Of a stretch of DNA of 62,243 nucleotides, positions 9,862 to 20,046 are shown piece after piece. How positions within the stretch are numbered: the first letter of the stretch is position 1; each line of letters begins with the position of its first letter. A model generated the notes under the pieces. It did no database searches and was not told where the DNA came from. It saw only the letters and a list, made by a program, of their open reading frames with translations. The DNA is taken from the NCBI GenBank assembly GCA_903906315.1, contig CAIVJW010000204.1, positions 1-62,243 of the forward strand, read 5' to 3'. The DNA comes from an uncultured delta proteobacterium (GTDB lineage Bacteria > Myxococcota_A > Polyangia > Polyangiales > Polyangiaceae). Both the position numbers and the translations under genes were made by a program.

Positions 9862-11910
9862 CTACGGGGCCGCCGCGTGGATCAGCGCGGCGGCCACGAA
9901 CCCGCCGAGCTCGAGCACGCGCGGCGCGACCACGCCGCCGCCGCCCTTCGCGTCGTCGAGCAGGTCGCTCGAAAGCAACGCCGCGTGGTTCGGGTCGACC
10001 GCGGCGGAGGCGAGCGCAGCGCTCCCCTCGTACGGCAGGCGCGCGAAGGGCTGGCCCGCGTCCCAGGCGACGCGCTGCACCGATCCGTCCGTGGCCGTGA
10101 GCTCCACCTCGACCGGCAAGGCGAGCGTGCCGCGCCGTCGCACGAGCACGTCGCCGAACCAGCGGTTGCCGCCGCGAGGCGCGGGGGCGGCCGACGGGCT
10201 CGTGGGGTCGCCGAAGATGCCGGCCGGGCGCGACGGCCGGCTCGAGGCGAACGAGTCGACCCGGTAGTCGACCCACGCCCCGTCGAAGAGCACCGCTCGC
10301 GCGACCGCCTCGGCCTCCGGACCGATGGACTCGCGGAGGGCCGCGAGGAGCGCTTCCGGTCCCGGATGCGCGAAGCGCTGGCTGCGCGCATAGCGCCCGA
10401 GCGCCCGGCGCAGGCGTTCCGGCCCGAACGTGCGCCCGAGCGTCGTGAGGAGCGTCGCCGTGCGCCCGTAGACCAGCGAGCCGTACTCCGAGCCGGTCGC
10501 AAACTCGTCGGCGCCGCGCGCGACCGTCCCGTCGTGCAGCGCGGAGAGCCCGCCGATCCGGTAGGTCGCCGGGACGCCGACGCGCAGCCCGAGGAGCTCG
10601 CCCGCAGAGCTGCCGGGGTACCAGGCCTCCATCGCCTCGGACTCGGCGTACGACGTGAGGCCCTCGTCGAGGAAGGGGCTGCGGTGCTCGTCGGTCGCGA
10701 CGAGGCCGTAGAACCACTGGTGGGCGAGCTCGTGCACCGTGATGAGCTCGAGGAATCGCACCGGCGTCCACGGCAGGTACCAGGGCCCGCCCGTCGTGAT
10801 GAGCGTCGGGTACTCCATCCCGCCGGCCTCGTCGGCGCCGTCCGGCGGGTGGACGATCGTGAGCGTCTCGTAGGGGTAGCGCCCGTAGGCCGCGCCGAGG
10901 TGTCCCAGGCCGAAGCGCGCGGCCTCGATCTCGACGTCGGCGGCCCGGTCGTAGCCAGCGGGGTACAGGCAGCGCAGCTGCACGCCATCGACGGTCGTGG
11001 CCTTCTCGCGGAACCCGTCCCAGGCGGCGAACGCGAAGTCGTGAACGTCGTCCTGGACGAACCGCGACACCTCGCGCCCGCCGCCGCTCGCGAAGCTCGT
11101 GCGCCGACCGGTCGCGCCGACGACGAAGCCCGCGGGCACGTCCACCGTCACGTCGTAGGCTCCAAAGTCGGCGTAAAACTCCGAGAATCGGGTGAACGGG
11201 AAGTGCGCCCAGCGCCCGTCGGCCTCGAGGCGCGCGAGCTTCGGGAACCACTGCGCCACCATGTGGAACGCCTCGAAATGCCCGGTGCGCAGCGAGATCG
11301 ACGGCAGGTGCGCGCGAAACGCCACCTCGAGCGTGAGCGACTCGCCCGGCGCGACCGCGCGCGGGAGCGGCACCCGCACGTCCGTCTCGTCGCCGAGCGG
11401 GTCGATCGGGGCGTCGGCGGGGGGCCAGAGGTCCGCCTCGAGCTCACGCGCCCGGAGCCGCACGACGGAAATGCTGCCCCAGTCGGCCAGCGTGCCCCCT
11501 CCTCGAAAGCCGGAGCCCGGCGTGCGCATGTAGAGCGTGCGCTCGTTCTTGAAGGCGTTGAGGTAGAGGTGCAGCCAGAGCTCCTGCTGCGGCACGCGCG
11601 AGGTGTTCGTCCACCTGATGGTGCCGGTCGCTTCGACCTCGTGCGCCTTCGGGTCGAGCCTCGCCACGAGGGTGTAGCTCGCGACCCGCTCCGCGTGCGC
11701 CGGCAGCGAGGAGTCGTCATCCCAGCGGTCGTCGAGGCTCGCGGGCGCCTGCCCCGCTGCGGCCGAGGGGGCCAAGGCAACAGCGACCGCCGCCCCTGAC
11801 TCCGCCGCGCGCTCGCCGCCGGAGGGCTCCGCGCGGATCAGCCCGCCTCCGACCGCGAACGACGCGAGCCCGAGGCCGAAGCCGCCGACGATCCCGGCAA
11901 TCTCCCGCAC
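9862..11910 (-). CDS. M1-family zinc aminopeptidase
   Basis: A 682-residue metallopeptidase. The zinc site is HELAHQWF at residues 393-400 (H393, E394, H397) with the third ligand E416 in FLDEGLTSY, the exact 18-residue spacing of family M1. The exopeptidase loop is GGMEYP at 363-368, a variant of GAMEN. A hydrophobic N-terminus (IAGIVGGFGLGLASFAVGG) suggests export or an anchor. The protein is shorter than typical 850-residue M1 enzymes because the C-terminal domain is reduced, as in bacterial M1 proteins linked to membrane partners. It is followed after 8 bases by a membrane-protein gene. It probably trims peptides outside the cytoplasm. Confidence 0.88.
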   Translation of the reverse strand: MREIAGIVGGFGLGLASFAVGGGLIRAEPSGGERAAESGAAVAVALAPSAAAGQAPASLDDRWDDDSSLPAHAERVASYTLVARLDPKAHEVEATGTIRWTNTSRVPQQELWLHLYLNAFKNERTLYMRTPGSGFRGGGTLADWGSISVVRLRARELEADLWPPADAPIDPLGDETDVRVPLPRAVAPGESLTLEVAFRAHLPSISLRTGHFEAFHMVAQWFPKLARLEADGRWAHFPFTRFSEFYADFGAYDVTVDVPAGFVVGATGRRTSFASGGGREVSRFVQDDVHDFAFAAWDGFREKATTVDGVQLRCLYPAGYDRAADVEIEAARFGLGHLGAAYGRYPYETLTIVHPPDGADEAGGMEYPTLITTGGPWYLPWTPVRFLELITVHELAHQWFYGLVATDEHRSPFLDEGLTSYAESEAMEAWYPGSSAGELLGLRVGVPATYRIGGLSALHDGTVARGADEFATGSEYGSLVYGRTATLLTTLGRTFGPERLRRALGRYARSQRFAHPGPEALLAALRESIGPEAEAVARAVLFDGAWVDYRVDSFASSRPSRPAGIFGDPTSPSAAPAPRGGNRWFGDVLVRRRGTLALPVEVELTATDGSVQRVAWDAGQPFARLPYEGSAALASAAVDPNHAALLSSDLLDDAKGGGGVVAPRVLELGGFVAAALIHAAAP

Positions 11911-11928
11911 GCCGCCAGCCTACTCGAT

Positions 11929-11944
11929 GCTCCCACGCGGGAGC
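11929..11944 (-). terminator. Short stem-loop after the TPR/winged-helix gene
   Basis: GCTCCC and GGGAGC pair around ACGC, 11 bases beyond the stop at 11955 of the upstream minus-strand gene. It precedes the M1 peptidase start at 11910. It may end the J-domain/DnaK operon. Confidence 0.4.
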
Positions 11945-11954
11945 GAGCCCGAGC

Positions 11955-13403
11955 TCAGCGCGAGCGCCGACGGGAGGGCCCCATCTGGATCACGCCCTGC
12001 TGAATGAAATCGTACAGAATCCGGAGCGTATCGAGCTCGGACATGCTCGAGACGTCAAGGAGGTCGTCGACCGTGATCGCGCCATCGATGACCGAGAGCA
12101 GGAAGCCCGCGCGGTGGTCGAGCGACAGCCACCGGAGCTGGTCGGGCTCCATCACGACGCGCGGCACCAGCGCGCGATCGCCGATGCGCGACAGGTACAT
12201 CTGCTGCAGCTGGACGCGACAGGCCTCGGCGAAGCGCAACGCGTCCGAATCGTTCGGCCGGTCCTCGAGCAGCGCCTCGGCCTCCACGAGGGCCCCGGAG
12301 TAGTCGCCGAGGTCGAAGCGATCGCGCACGAGCGAAATTGGGTCGTGCGCTCTCGAGGCCGCAGGGGTCGCGTGCCGGGCGGAGACAGCGGTCGCGAAGC
12401 GCGACGCCGAGTCGTTGCCGAACGGCGTGTCGAGCGACGGCGGGGTGCGGTCGAAGCCCGAGCCCCGACGCCCTCCCGCTGCGCTGCCAGGCCGCGGCGG
12501 GGCCAGGGGGGCGAAGCGGGGAGGCGGAGCGACCGCTCCTGCGGCGGGCGGTGGAGGAGGGGGCGTGTCGGGCCCGAGGTCGATGATTTCGACGGCGTCG
12601 GGATCGACCCCGGACACCGCGAGGAACGAAGGCGGGACCGACGACTCACCCAGCCCGCGCTGCGTGAGCGGGGACGCCGACTCACCGAGGCTCGGCATCG
12701 TCGACGGAGCGAGCGAGCCGAGGGCCCGGTCGAGCTCCAGATCGAGGTCGAGCTCCGCGGTGGATCGCGCCGGATCGCCCGGTCGGGTCGGTCGTTCGGA
12801 GGGCGAGGCGACCACCGGCGTCGGACGCCCGTCGGGGGGCGGCACCGCGCTGTGCGACCGAGTCCCAATCTCCGTATCGATATCGCTGAAGTCGAAGTCG
12901 ACCACCGCGGCGTGCCCGAACCCGGACGGAGTAGCCTTCGGGACCGCCGGAGGCGTGACCCCCGCCGGCCCGCGCGCCGGCCACGGCGACAGGGCGCGCT
13001 CCATCATGTCGGCCACGTACTCGGCCTCCGGCTGAGGCGGTCGCAGCGTCGACTTCGAGCTCGTTGCGGCCGGACCGCTCGCCGCCGCGGCCCCGGCAGC
13101 CTCGCGGATCACGAGGATCCCGTGCTCGTGCGCCGCCCCGGGCACGGGCGTCGGCCTCGTGTGGTGGTCCTCGACGAACAGCTCGCCGAGCTCGACCATC
13201 GCGAAGTCGTCGACGTCGACGTCGATGTGGACATCGACCGGCACGGCCGGCGTCCGCACCGGCCCCACCCCCGCCTTCGTCGCGGGAGGCGGGCGCGGAG
13301 CGGCGTCGGTGAAGAGCCCGGCGAGGTCGAAGTCCCCGTCCCCCTCGCCACCCGCAGCCCAAGCGTCGTCGACGGCGTCGGTCTTCGGCGGAATCGACTT
13401 CAT
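11955..13403 (-). CDS. Disordered signalling protein with TPR and C-terminal winged-helix segment
   Basis: A 482-residue protein. Residues 1-350 are low-complexity, rich in Pro, Ala and acidic residues, without recognisable domains. The last 130 residues hold a helical TPR-like pair (YSGALVEAEALLEDRPNDSD) and then WLSLDHRAGFLLSVIDGAIT, followed by DLLDVSSMSELDTLRILYDF. This segment resembles the helix-turn-helix/PATAN-type tail common in myxobacterial TPR proteins. It lies 23 bases after dnaK in one operon with a J-domain protein that begins with a similar winged-helix piece. I infer a role as regulator or client adaptor for this chaperone set. Confidence 0.7.
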   Translation of the reverse strand: MKSIPPKTDAVDDAWAAGGEGDGDFDLAGLFTDAAPRPPPATKAGVGPVRTPAVPVDVHIDVDVDDFAMVELGELFVEDHHTRPTPVPGAAHEHGILVIREAAGAAAASGPAATSSKSTLRPPQPEAEYVADMMERALSPWPARGPAGVTPPAVPKATPSGFGHAAVVDFDFSDIDTEIGTRSHSAVPPPDGRPTPVVASPSERPTRPGDPARSTAELDLDLELDRALGSLAPSTMPSLGESASPLTQRGLGESSVPPSFLAVSGVDPDAVEIIDLGPDTPPPPPPAAGAVAPPPRFAPLAPPRPGSAAGGRRGSGFDRTPPSLDTPFGNDSASRFATAVSARHATPAASRAHDPISLVRDRFDLGDYSGALVEAEALLEDRPNDSDALRFAEACRVQLQQMYLSRIGDRALVPRVVMEPDQLRWLSLDHRAGFLLSVIDGAITVDDLLDVSSMSELDTLRILYDFIQQGVIQMGPSRRRSR

Positions 13404-13426
13404 CAGCCGGTACTACGGACGCGCCT

Positions 13427-15256
<1,830 letters not shown>

Positions 15257-15388
15257 CGATGTCGGTGCTCCTCGTAGCCGCTCGTTGCGCAGACCCGGCG
15301 ACGTCGCCGGGCCTGTGGGCTCGGGGTCCGAGCGCTTCGCCGCGCGCCTGGACGTGCCCATGGGGACAGTTCGACCGCCGATACTACC

Positions 15389-16846
15389 CTACTTGCTCTT
15401 CCGCTGGGCCGCCTGAACCTTCGTCTGGCTGATGAGCTCCTTCAGCTTGGCGTCCTTGGGAGCCAGCTCCTCGGCGCGATCGAGCTCGGCCATCGCACTC
15501 TTTTCCAGACCAGCCTCGATGTATGCGCGCGCCAACGTGACGCGGTACTCCGCGACCGTGGGTGCGAGCTCCACCGCCCGACGGCCGAACTCCACGGCCC
15601 GACGCATGTTGCCGCCAGGCATCTTCATCGTGCACAGGGCGACCCGGTCGTGTGCCTTGGCGTCGTTGGGGCGGCCCAGGCAGACCTTGCCGTAGCTCAT
15701 CGCGGCCTCGCCCCAGCGCTCCTGCCGGGCCTCGTACTCGGCCTGCTTCAGGAAGCCCTCGGCGAGCCCCGCGGCCGCGAGGTGCTCGGCCTCGTCGCTC
15801 AGCGCCTGAAGCTCCTCGTCGTCCGGAGCGAGCGACGCGGCGATCCGGTAGGCGTTCGATGCGGCCGCGTAATCCTTCCGCTCGACGGCGGCGGTCGCGG
15901 ACTCGCGGAAGCGCACGACCTGCTCGCGGCGCGCGGTGGCGAGGGCCTCCTCGTAGCGCTGGCGCATGGTCTCGGGGTCGACCTGCGCGGCCTCGTAGAC
16001 GATGGGCTGGTCGGGCGAAGCCGCCACCGACCGTGGGGGGAGCTTCTTGCCGCCGAGGAGCTTGCGTGCGAGCGCTTCGCGCCGCTCCTGAGCCGACTGC
16101 ACGCGGGCGCGGACGGCCTCCGGAGCGGGCGCCTGCGCCTTGGCGGCCTCGAGGATACCGGCGGCCGCCTCCAGGACCGCGGCCTCGACGGCCGCGGCGT
16201 CCTGGCGCGTCTCCTCGATCACGGACTCCGCGGCGCGATTGCGCCGAAGCTGGTCGAGGTACTCGTCGTATTGGTCGCGCCGCTCTCGGGAGGTGAGGAC
16301 GTCGTGCGCGAGGGTCAAGCGGGTGAAGATCGCCTCGATCTTCGGCTTGAAGGCCCCGAGGCGCTTGCGAAAGTACTTGTCGGGGTGAAACTCGGGCGCG
16401 ACCGCGTAGTACGCGGTCTTGACCTGCTTCTTGTCGCTCAGCTCGTGCACGCCAAGCAGATCGTAGTAGCTGTACCGGTCGAGGCGGTGGAAGGCGTCGA
16501 GGATCTGGCGCCGGCGTTCGCCGTCGAGCTCGACGTCCTCCTCCAGCTCCTTCGGGTCCCAGGGCGGCGTCGGGTCGCTCGGGGCGAGGAGCGGCGACTG
16601 CGACGCGACGCCCGCCGCAGGCTTCGGCTGGGTCGGCGCCGAGGCGACCTCGACCATCTCGACGGCGCCGAGGTCGCGGAGGCGCACCAAGGCGGCGGTC
16701 ACGGCGCTTTCGCTGAGGCCGGTCGATCGCGCGAGGTCCACCTCCCCCGCGGCGCCGTCGATCCGCGCCACCAGGCGCGACTCGGCGCTCGTCAGCGGCA
16801 GCGTGCGGACGTCACAACCAGGATTCAGCCTCGGAATGCGGGTCAT
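15389..16846 (-). CDS. J-domain co-chaperone with winged-helix start and TPR tail
   Basis: A 485-residue protein in three parts. Residues 12-68 form a winged-helix-like segment (LTSAESRLVARIDGAAGEVD). Residues 124-200 form a J domain (DRYSYYDLLGVHELSDKKQV) with the essential HPD at 154-156. Residues 330-480 form TPR repeats (AAMSYGKVCLGRPNDAKAHD). J domains stimulate Hsp70 ATPase, and dnaK follows 132 bases downstream. It lacks the Gly/Phe and zinc regions of classical DnaJ. The start at 16846 is the Met nearest the promoter-like sequence at 16885-16914. Client identity is unknown; the TPRs probably bind it. Confidence 0.85.
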   Translation of the reverse strand: MTRIPRLNPGCDVRTLPLTSAESRLVARIDGAAGEVDLARSTGLSESAVTAALVRLRDLGAVEMVEVASAPTQPKPAAGVASQSPLLAPSDPTPPWDPKELEEDVELDGERRRQILDAFHRLDRYSYYDLLGVHELSDKKQVKTAYYAVAPEFHPDKYFRKRLGAFKPKIEAIFTRLTLAHDVLTSRERRDQYDEYLDQLRRNRAAESVIEETRQDAAAVEAAVLEAAAGILEAAKAQAPAPEAVRARVQSAQERREALARKLLGGKKLPPRSVAASPDQPIVYEAAQVDPETMRQRYEEALATARREQVVRFRESATAAVERKDYAAASNAYRIAASLAPDDEELQALSDEAEHLAAAGLAEGFLKQAEYEARQERWGEAAMSYGKVCLGRPNDAKAHDRVALCTMKMPGGNMRRAVEFGRRAVELAPTVAEYRVTLARAYIEAGLEKSAMAELDRAEELAPKDAKLKELISQTKVQAAQRKSK

Positions 16847-16884
16847 CGGGGGTCGATATCGCGACCAGGAGGTCGCCCGCGGCG

Positions 16885-16914
16885 AGCATATCGGCAACTC
16901 TCATCGGGTCGCAA
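16885..16914 (-). promoter_or_regulatory. Candidate promoter of the J-domain/DnaK operon
   Basis: On the minus strand TTGCGA (16914-16909) and TATGCT (16890-16885) are separated by 18 bases. The predicted transcript start lies about 30 bases before the ATG at 16846. No CIRCE-type inverted repeat is visible nearby, so HrcA control is not suggested. Confidence 0.4.
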
Positions 16915-16954
16915 CGCCACGATGGGCGTGTGTCCGCCAGCGCACGAGGAGTGC

Positions 16955-17860
16955 TCACGCGAACAGGCCGAGCCACTCGGTGGGGCTCGCCTCGACCCGG
17001 CGGGCGAGGAGCTCCGCGACCCGCTCGGCGAGCACGCGCTCGCCCTCCGGACCGCGGGCGAGGTCCGCGGAAGGCACGCGCTCGATCTGCACCCCGCGGC
17101 GAGCGTCGCGGCTCGCGGTGCCGAGGACGACCGCCGCCCTCCGCGTGAGGGCGAGGCGCGCGGGCCCGATGGGAAAGGGCCGCACCTCTCCCAGGCAGTG
17201 GACCGGCAAGGTCGGCACGCGGCCTGGCAGGTCGACGAGGAAGCCGACGGACCGACCGCGCGCGAGCTCGCGGACCATGGCGAGCGCCGCCACCGGGCTA
17301 CCGCGGTAGATCGAGCGCACCCCGCGGGGCGCGCGGAGCCGCTCGTAGCAGCGAGTGAGCCTGGGGTCGTAGCTCTCGCGCGCGACGGTCGCGACGGGGA
17401 ACCCCTCGGCGGCGAGCAGGGCGGCCATCCGTTCCCACGGCCCGAGGTGCGCGGACAGGAACACCACGCCTCGGCCCTCGGCGAACGCGGAGCGGAGGGT
17501 CTCGCGCGAGGCAGGATCGAGACCGAGGGTACGCCCGGGCAGCTCGCGAGGGTCGAGGAGCGCCAGCGTGTCGGCGAGGATCTCGCCGGTCCGGAGGAAC
17601 GCGCGGACGACACGAGGCCCCGGCGCGGCGGACGAGAGCCGGGCCAGCCGGGCTCGGGCGCGGCGACGCGCGCCGCCGAGGACGACGTACGCGAGCAGGC
17701 CGAGCGCGCCGCAGAGCGCGCGTACGAGGGCGCGGGGCGCGACCCGGGCGACGACGAGGGCCGCGCGGACGCCCGCGTGGACGAGGTCGTTCTTGAGGCG
17801 CTGACCGGCGGTCCAGCGACCTCCCTCGCGCAGGTCGCGCGTGGCCACCGCGTCGGTCAC
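16955..17860 (-). CDS. Lipid A acyltransferase, LpxL/HtrB family
   Basis: A 301-residue protein with the HX4E acyltransferase motif SAHLGPWE (H138, E143), typical of late lipid A acyltransferases. Family features follow: an IYRGSPV segment near 170 and GFLVDLPGRVPTLPVHCLGE, the second substrate-contact block. A hydrophobic segment (LCGALGLLAYVVLGG) near residue 50 serves as membrane anchor. The GTG start at 17860 overlaps the stop of the preceding lipoprotein gene in GTGA. It is the last gene of a chain that begins with an ECF sigma factor, implying stress-controlled lipid modification. Which acyl chain it transfers is unknown. Confidence 0.82.
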   Translation of the reverse strand: MTDAVATRDLREGGRWTAGQRLKNDLVHAGVRAALVVARVAPRALVRALCGALGLLAYVVLGGARRRARARLARLSSAAPGPRVVRAFLRTGEILADTLALLDPRELPGRTLGLDPASRETLRSAFAEGRGVVFLSAHLGPWERMAALLAAEGFPVATVARESYDPRLTRCYERLRAPRGVRSIYRGSPVAALAMVRELARGRSVGFLVDLPGRVPTLPVHCLGEVRPFPIGPARLALTRRAAVVLGTASRDARRGVQIERVPSADLARGPEGERVLAERVAELLARRVEASPTEWLGLFA

Positions 17861-18474
17861 CGCCCCGCGTCCGCGCCGGCGTCGTGCTTGCCGGACGCCC
17901 CGAGCGCCCGCCGGATGACCTCGTCCTGCGTCGCGATCGATCGTTCGAACGCCTCGATCGCGAGGCGAAAGGCCCGCTCGGCGCCGTCCAGGTCCCCCGC
18001 GGCCTTGAGCGCCCTCCCGCGACGCTCCTCGACGATGCCGGCGACCTCGAGCAGGTGGCCCCGGAAATGCGTCGCCTCCGTCGCGATCACGAGCCCGGCC
18101 TCCGCGTCCCTCCGCGCGCCCGCGAAATCCGCCCCCGCGCTGCGCAGATCCGCGAGCCGAGCGCGGGCGTCGGCGAGGACCTCGGCGGCCTCGGGCGGGA
18201 GGCGGGGGCCCGGCGCGGGGCCGTCCACGAGCCGCTCGAGCGCGCGCACGGCGCCGGCCCGGTCCCCCCCGTCCTCGGCCAGGTCGGCCTCGTGGTGGCT
18301 GGCGCGCGCCTTTGAAAGGAAGGCGAAGAGCCCCGGATCGACCACCGGCGCGGCCTCGCACGCGCAGGTCGAGGCCGGCCGATCGGCCCCCGTGGGGTCG
18401 GCGCGGCGCGCGCAGCCGATCGCAAGTCCGACCGTGGCGACCAGGAGCAGCGCGATGGCAGGTCGAGAAGCCAT
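17857..18474 (-). CDS. Lipoprotein with helical repeats in the sigma-factor operon
   Basis: A 205-residue predicted lipoprotein. The signal MASRPAIALLLVATVGLAIG is followed by Cys21. After a short linker with two further Cys (CAC), the rest is alpha-helical and Ala/Arg/Glu-rich, with TPR-like packing (GDRAGAVRALERLVDGP, GARRDAEAGLVIATEA, GDLDGAERAFRLAIEAFER). Its ATG shares one base with the stop of the putative anti-sigma gene (TGATG), and its stop overlaps the acyltransferase start. It could be an envelope sensor for the sigma/anti-sigma pair; this is inferred from position only. Confidence 0.7.
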   Translation of the reverse strand: MASRPAIALLLVATVGLAIGCARRADPTGADRPASTCACEAAPVVDPGLFAFLSKARASHHEADLAEDGGDRAGAVRALERLVDGPAPGPRLPPEAAEVLADARARLADLRSAGADFAGARRDAEAGLVIATEATHFRGHLLEVAGIVEERRGRALKAAGDLDGAERAFRLAIEAFERSIATQDEVIRRALGASGKHDAGADAGR

Positions 18475-19205
18475 CAGCGCACCCCCCAGGCCGCGAAGCG
18501 ATTCGCCCGCAGATCCGCGGTGCGCGACGAGGCGATGCGGTCGATCCTCGCGGACTCGCCGCCCGTGCGCGGGAAGGGCTCGGTAGCGTCGAAGAGCTCG
18601 GCCGCGGATCGCGCCGGGATGAGCGCGCCAGCGACCATGGAGTCGGCGACCGCCCGGGACGCAGCCGGCGCGGCCTCGTCGCCCGTGGTCACGAGCAGGC
18701 TGAAGCCCGCAGCCATCGCGGTGATCGCGGCCGCCGCCGCAAACACGACGCGAATCACGCGCCCGCCGCGCGCGGTCGCGGGCGCCGCCTCGGGCCGGCC
18801 GGCGAGGGCTCGCGCGACGATCGCCTCATTGCGGCCCGCGTCGAGCTGCGCGGGCTTCGCGGCGGCGCGCAGGGCGACCGCGAGGTCCCCGTCGGGCGAC
18901 GTTGCGGCCCCGTCGAGCGCGTCGCGCAGACGTCCGGCCGCGAGCCGCTCGGCGTGGGTCGGCGGGGCCTCGTCGTCACCGAACGCGCGAGCCAGGAGCG
19001 CCTCGTGGTCGACCGGATCGAGGTCGGTCGGCGCCCACGCGGCGCGGAGGCCGGCCGCGACCGGGTCCACGTCGAGCGCATCCCGCATCGCCGCCGCCGC
19101 GCGGAGCTCGGCCTCGTCGAACGGCGGATCGTCGTCGCCCCCGCCGAAGGGCGCGGCTGCGCGGCCCGCCGGAGGCGCCACGAGGCGTAGCCTTCGGTTG
19201 CTCAT
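18474..19205 (-). CDS. Putative single-pass anti-sigma factor
   Basis: A 243-residue protein with a helical, acidic N-terminal half of about 150 residues, one clear membrane helix (VIRVVFAAAAAITAMAAGFS) near 150-172 and a C-terminal half outside the cytoplasm. This layout and its position directly after an ECF sigma gene (ATGA overlap) are those of a membrane anti-sigma factor. It contains no Cys, so it is not a zinc-type (ZAS) anti-sigma factor. Sequence similarity to known families is weak; the role is inferred from topology and context. Confidence 0.6.
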   Translation of the reverse strand: MSNRRLRLVAPPAGRAAAPFGGGDDDPPFDEAELRAAAAMRDALDVDPVAAGLRAAWAPTDLDPVDHEALLARAFGDDEAPPTHAERLAAGRLRDALDGAATSPDGDLAVALRAAAKPAQLDAGRNEAIVARALAGRPEAAPATARGGRVIRVVFAAAAAITAMAAGFSLLVTTGDEAAPAASRAVADSMVAGALIPARSAAELFDATEPFPRTGGESARIDRIASSRTADLRANRFAAWGVR

Positions 19206-19822
19206 CGCCCGCCCTCCTCGATCGCCGGCGTAGGCAGCGCCTTGCGCAGCGCCGCCATGGCTCGGTGCAACACCACGTCGAACGTCGAGACCGTCACGCC
19301 TAGCACGGCCGCCACCTCCTCACGCGAGCGCTCCTCGAGCACCCGCAGCCGGATGGCCTGCGCGTACCGCGGGTTGATGGCGCCGAGCGCCGCCTCGACG
19401 CGCGCCCTCGCGTCGGCCAGGTCGCGCTTCTCCGAGAGCTCGGCGTCGCTGCCCATCGCGGGCTCGCGGTCGGCCGCGTCGATCTCCCGCTGCAGGTCGT
19501 CCGGGTCGAACAGGGACTCGCGCCGCCGCGCGCGCAGCGCGTCGAGCGCGATGCGCAGCGCTACGACGCGCAGCCACGGGTAGACGCCGCAGCTCTGCCA
19601 CTCGAACTGAGCGAAGCGATCGAGGACGCGCTCGTACGTGGCGGAGAGCGCCTCCTGCGCGGCGGCCTCGCTGCCGAGACGCGGGAGCAGCACCGACCGG
19701 AAGAGGATCGGCCCGAAGCGGCGCAGGATCGCACCGAGGGCCTGCCGATCGCCGGCCTTCGCGCGCTCGCAGAGCTCGCGCTCGGCCTCAAGATCCGGAC
19801 GGGCGACCGCCACGGCGGGCAC
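19202..19822 (-). CDS. ECF-type RNA polymerase sigma factor
   Basis: About 206 residues from the GTG at 19822; the GTG at 19813 is also possible, and an open frame further upstream is probably not translated. Region 2 is visible as RSVLLPRLGSEAAAQEALSA, followed by RFAQFEWQSCGVYPWLRVVA, and region 4 as REEVAAVLGVTVSTFDVVLH. These are the promoter-melting and -35-recognition parts of an extracytoplasmic-function sigma factor. A Glu/Asp-rich linker joins them. It heads an overlapping four-gene operon with a putative anti-sigma factor, a lipoprotein and a lipid A acyltransferase, and probably activates its own operon. Confidence 0.85.
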   Translation of the reverse strand: MPAVAVARPDLEAERELCERAKAGDRQALGAILRRFGPILFRSVLLPRLGSEAAAQEALSATYERVLDRFAQFEWQSCGVYPWLRVVALRIALDALRARRRESLFDPDDLQREIDAADREPAMGSDAELSEKRDLADARARVEAALGAINPRYAQAIRLRVLEERSREEVAAVLGVTVSTFDVVLHRAMAALRKALPTPAIEEGGR

Positions 19823-19867
19823 GATAGCCGGACCACGGAGAAGTCGCACCACCGCTGTGGGCCCGGA

Positions 19868-19891
19868 CGGACCGCCGCGCGCCGCGGTCCG
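19868..19891. promoter_or_regulatory. 8-bp dyad upstream of the ECF sigma gene
   Basis: CGGACCGC (19868-19875) and GCGGTCCG (19884-19891) form a perfect dyad around eight bases, 46 bases before the sigma-factor start. It lies in the divergent gap between sigma and rhomboid genes. It may be an operator or a leader hairpin; no clear -35/-10 pair is visible beside it. Confidence 0.3.
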
Positions 19892-20046
19892 CGGTGAGGA
19901 CGGAGGGGCCGCGGCTCCAGACCACGGGAAGGCGACGGCGACGGACGGTCCACGCACGTCCGGACAACGGTCGGAACGCGCCGAGCTTACGGCCGAAAGC
20001 GTGGTAGAGAGCGGCGGCCGGGCATGCGACCGAGAGGGACCGACGG

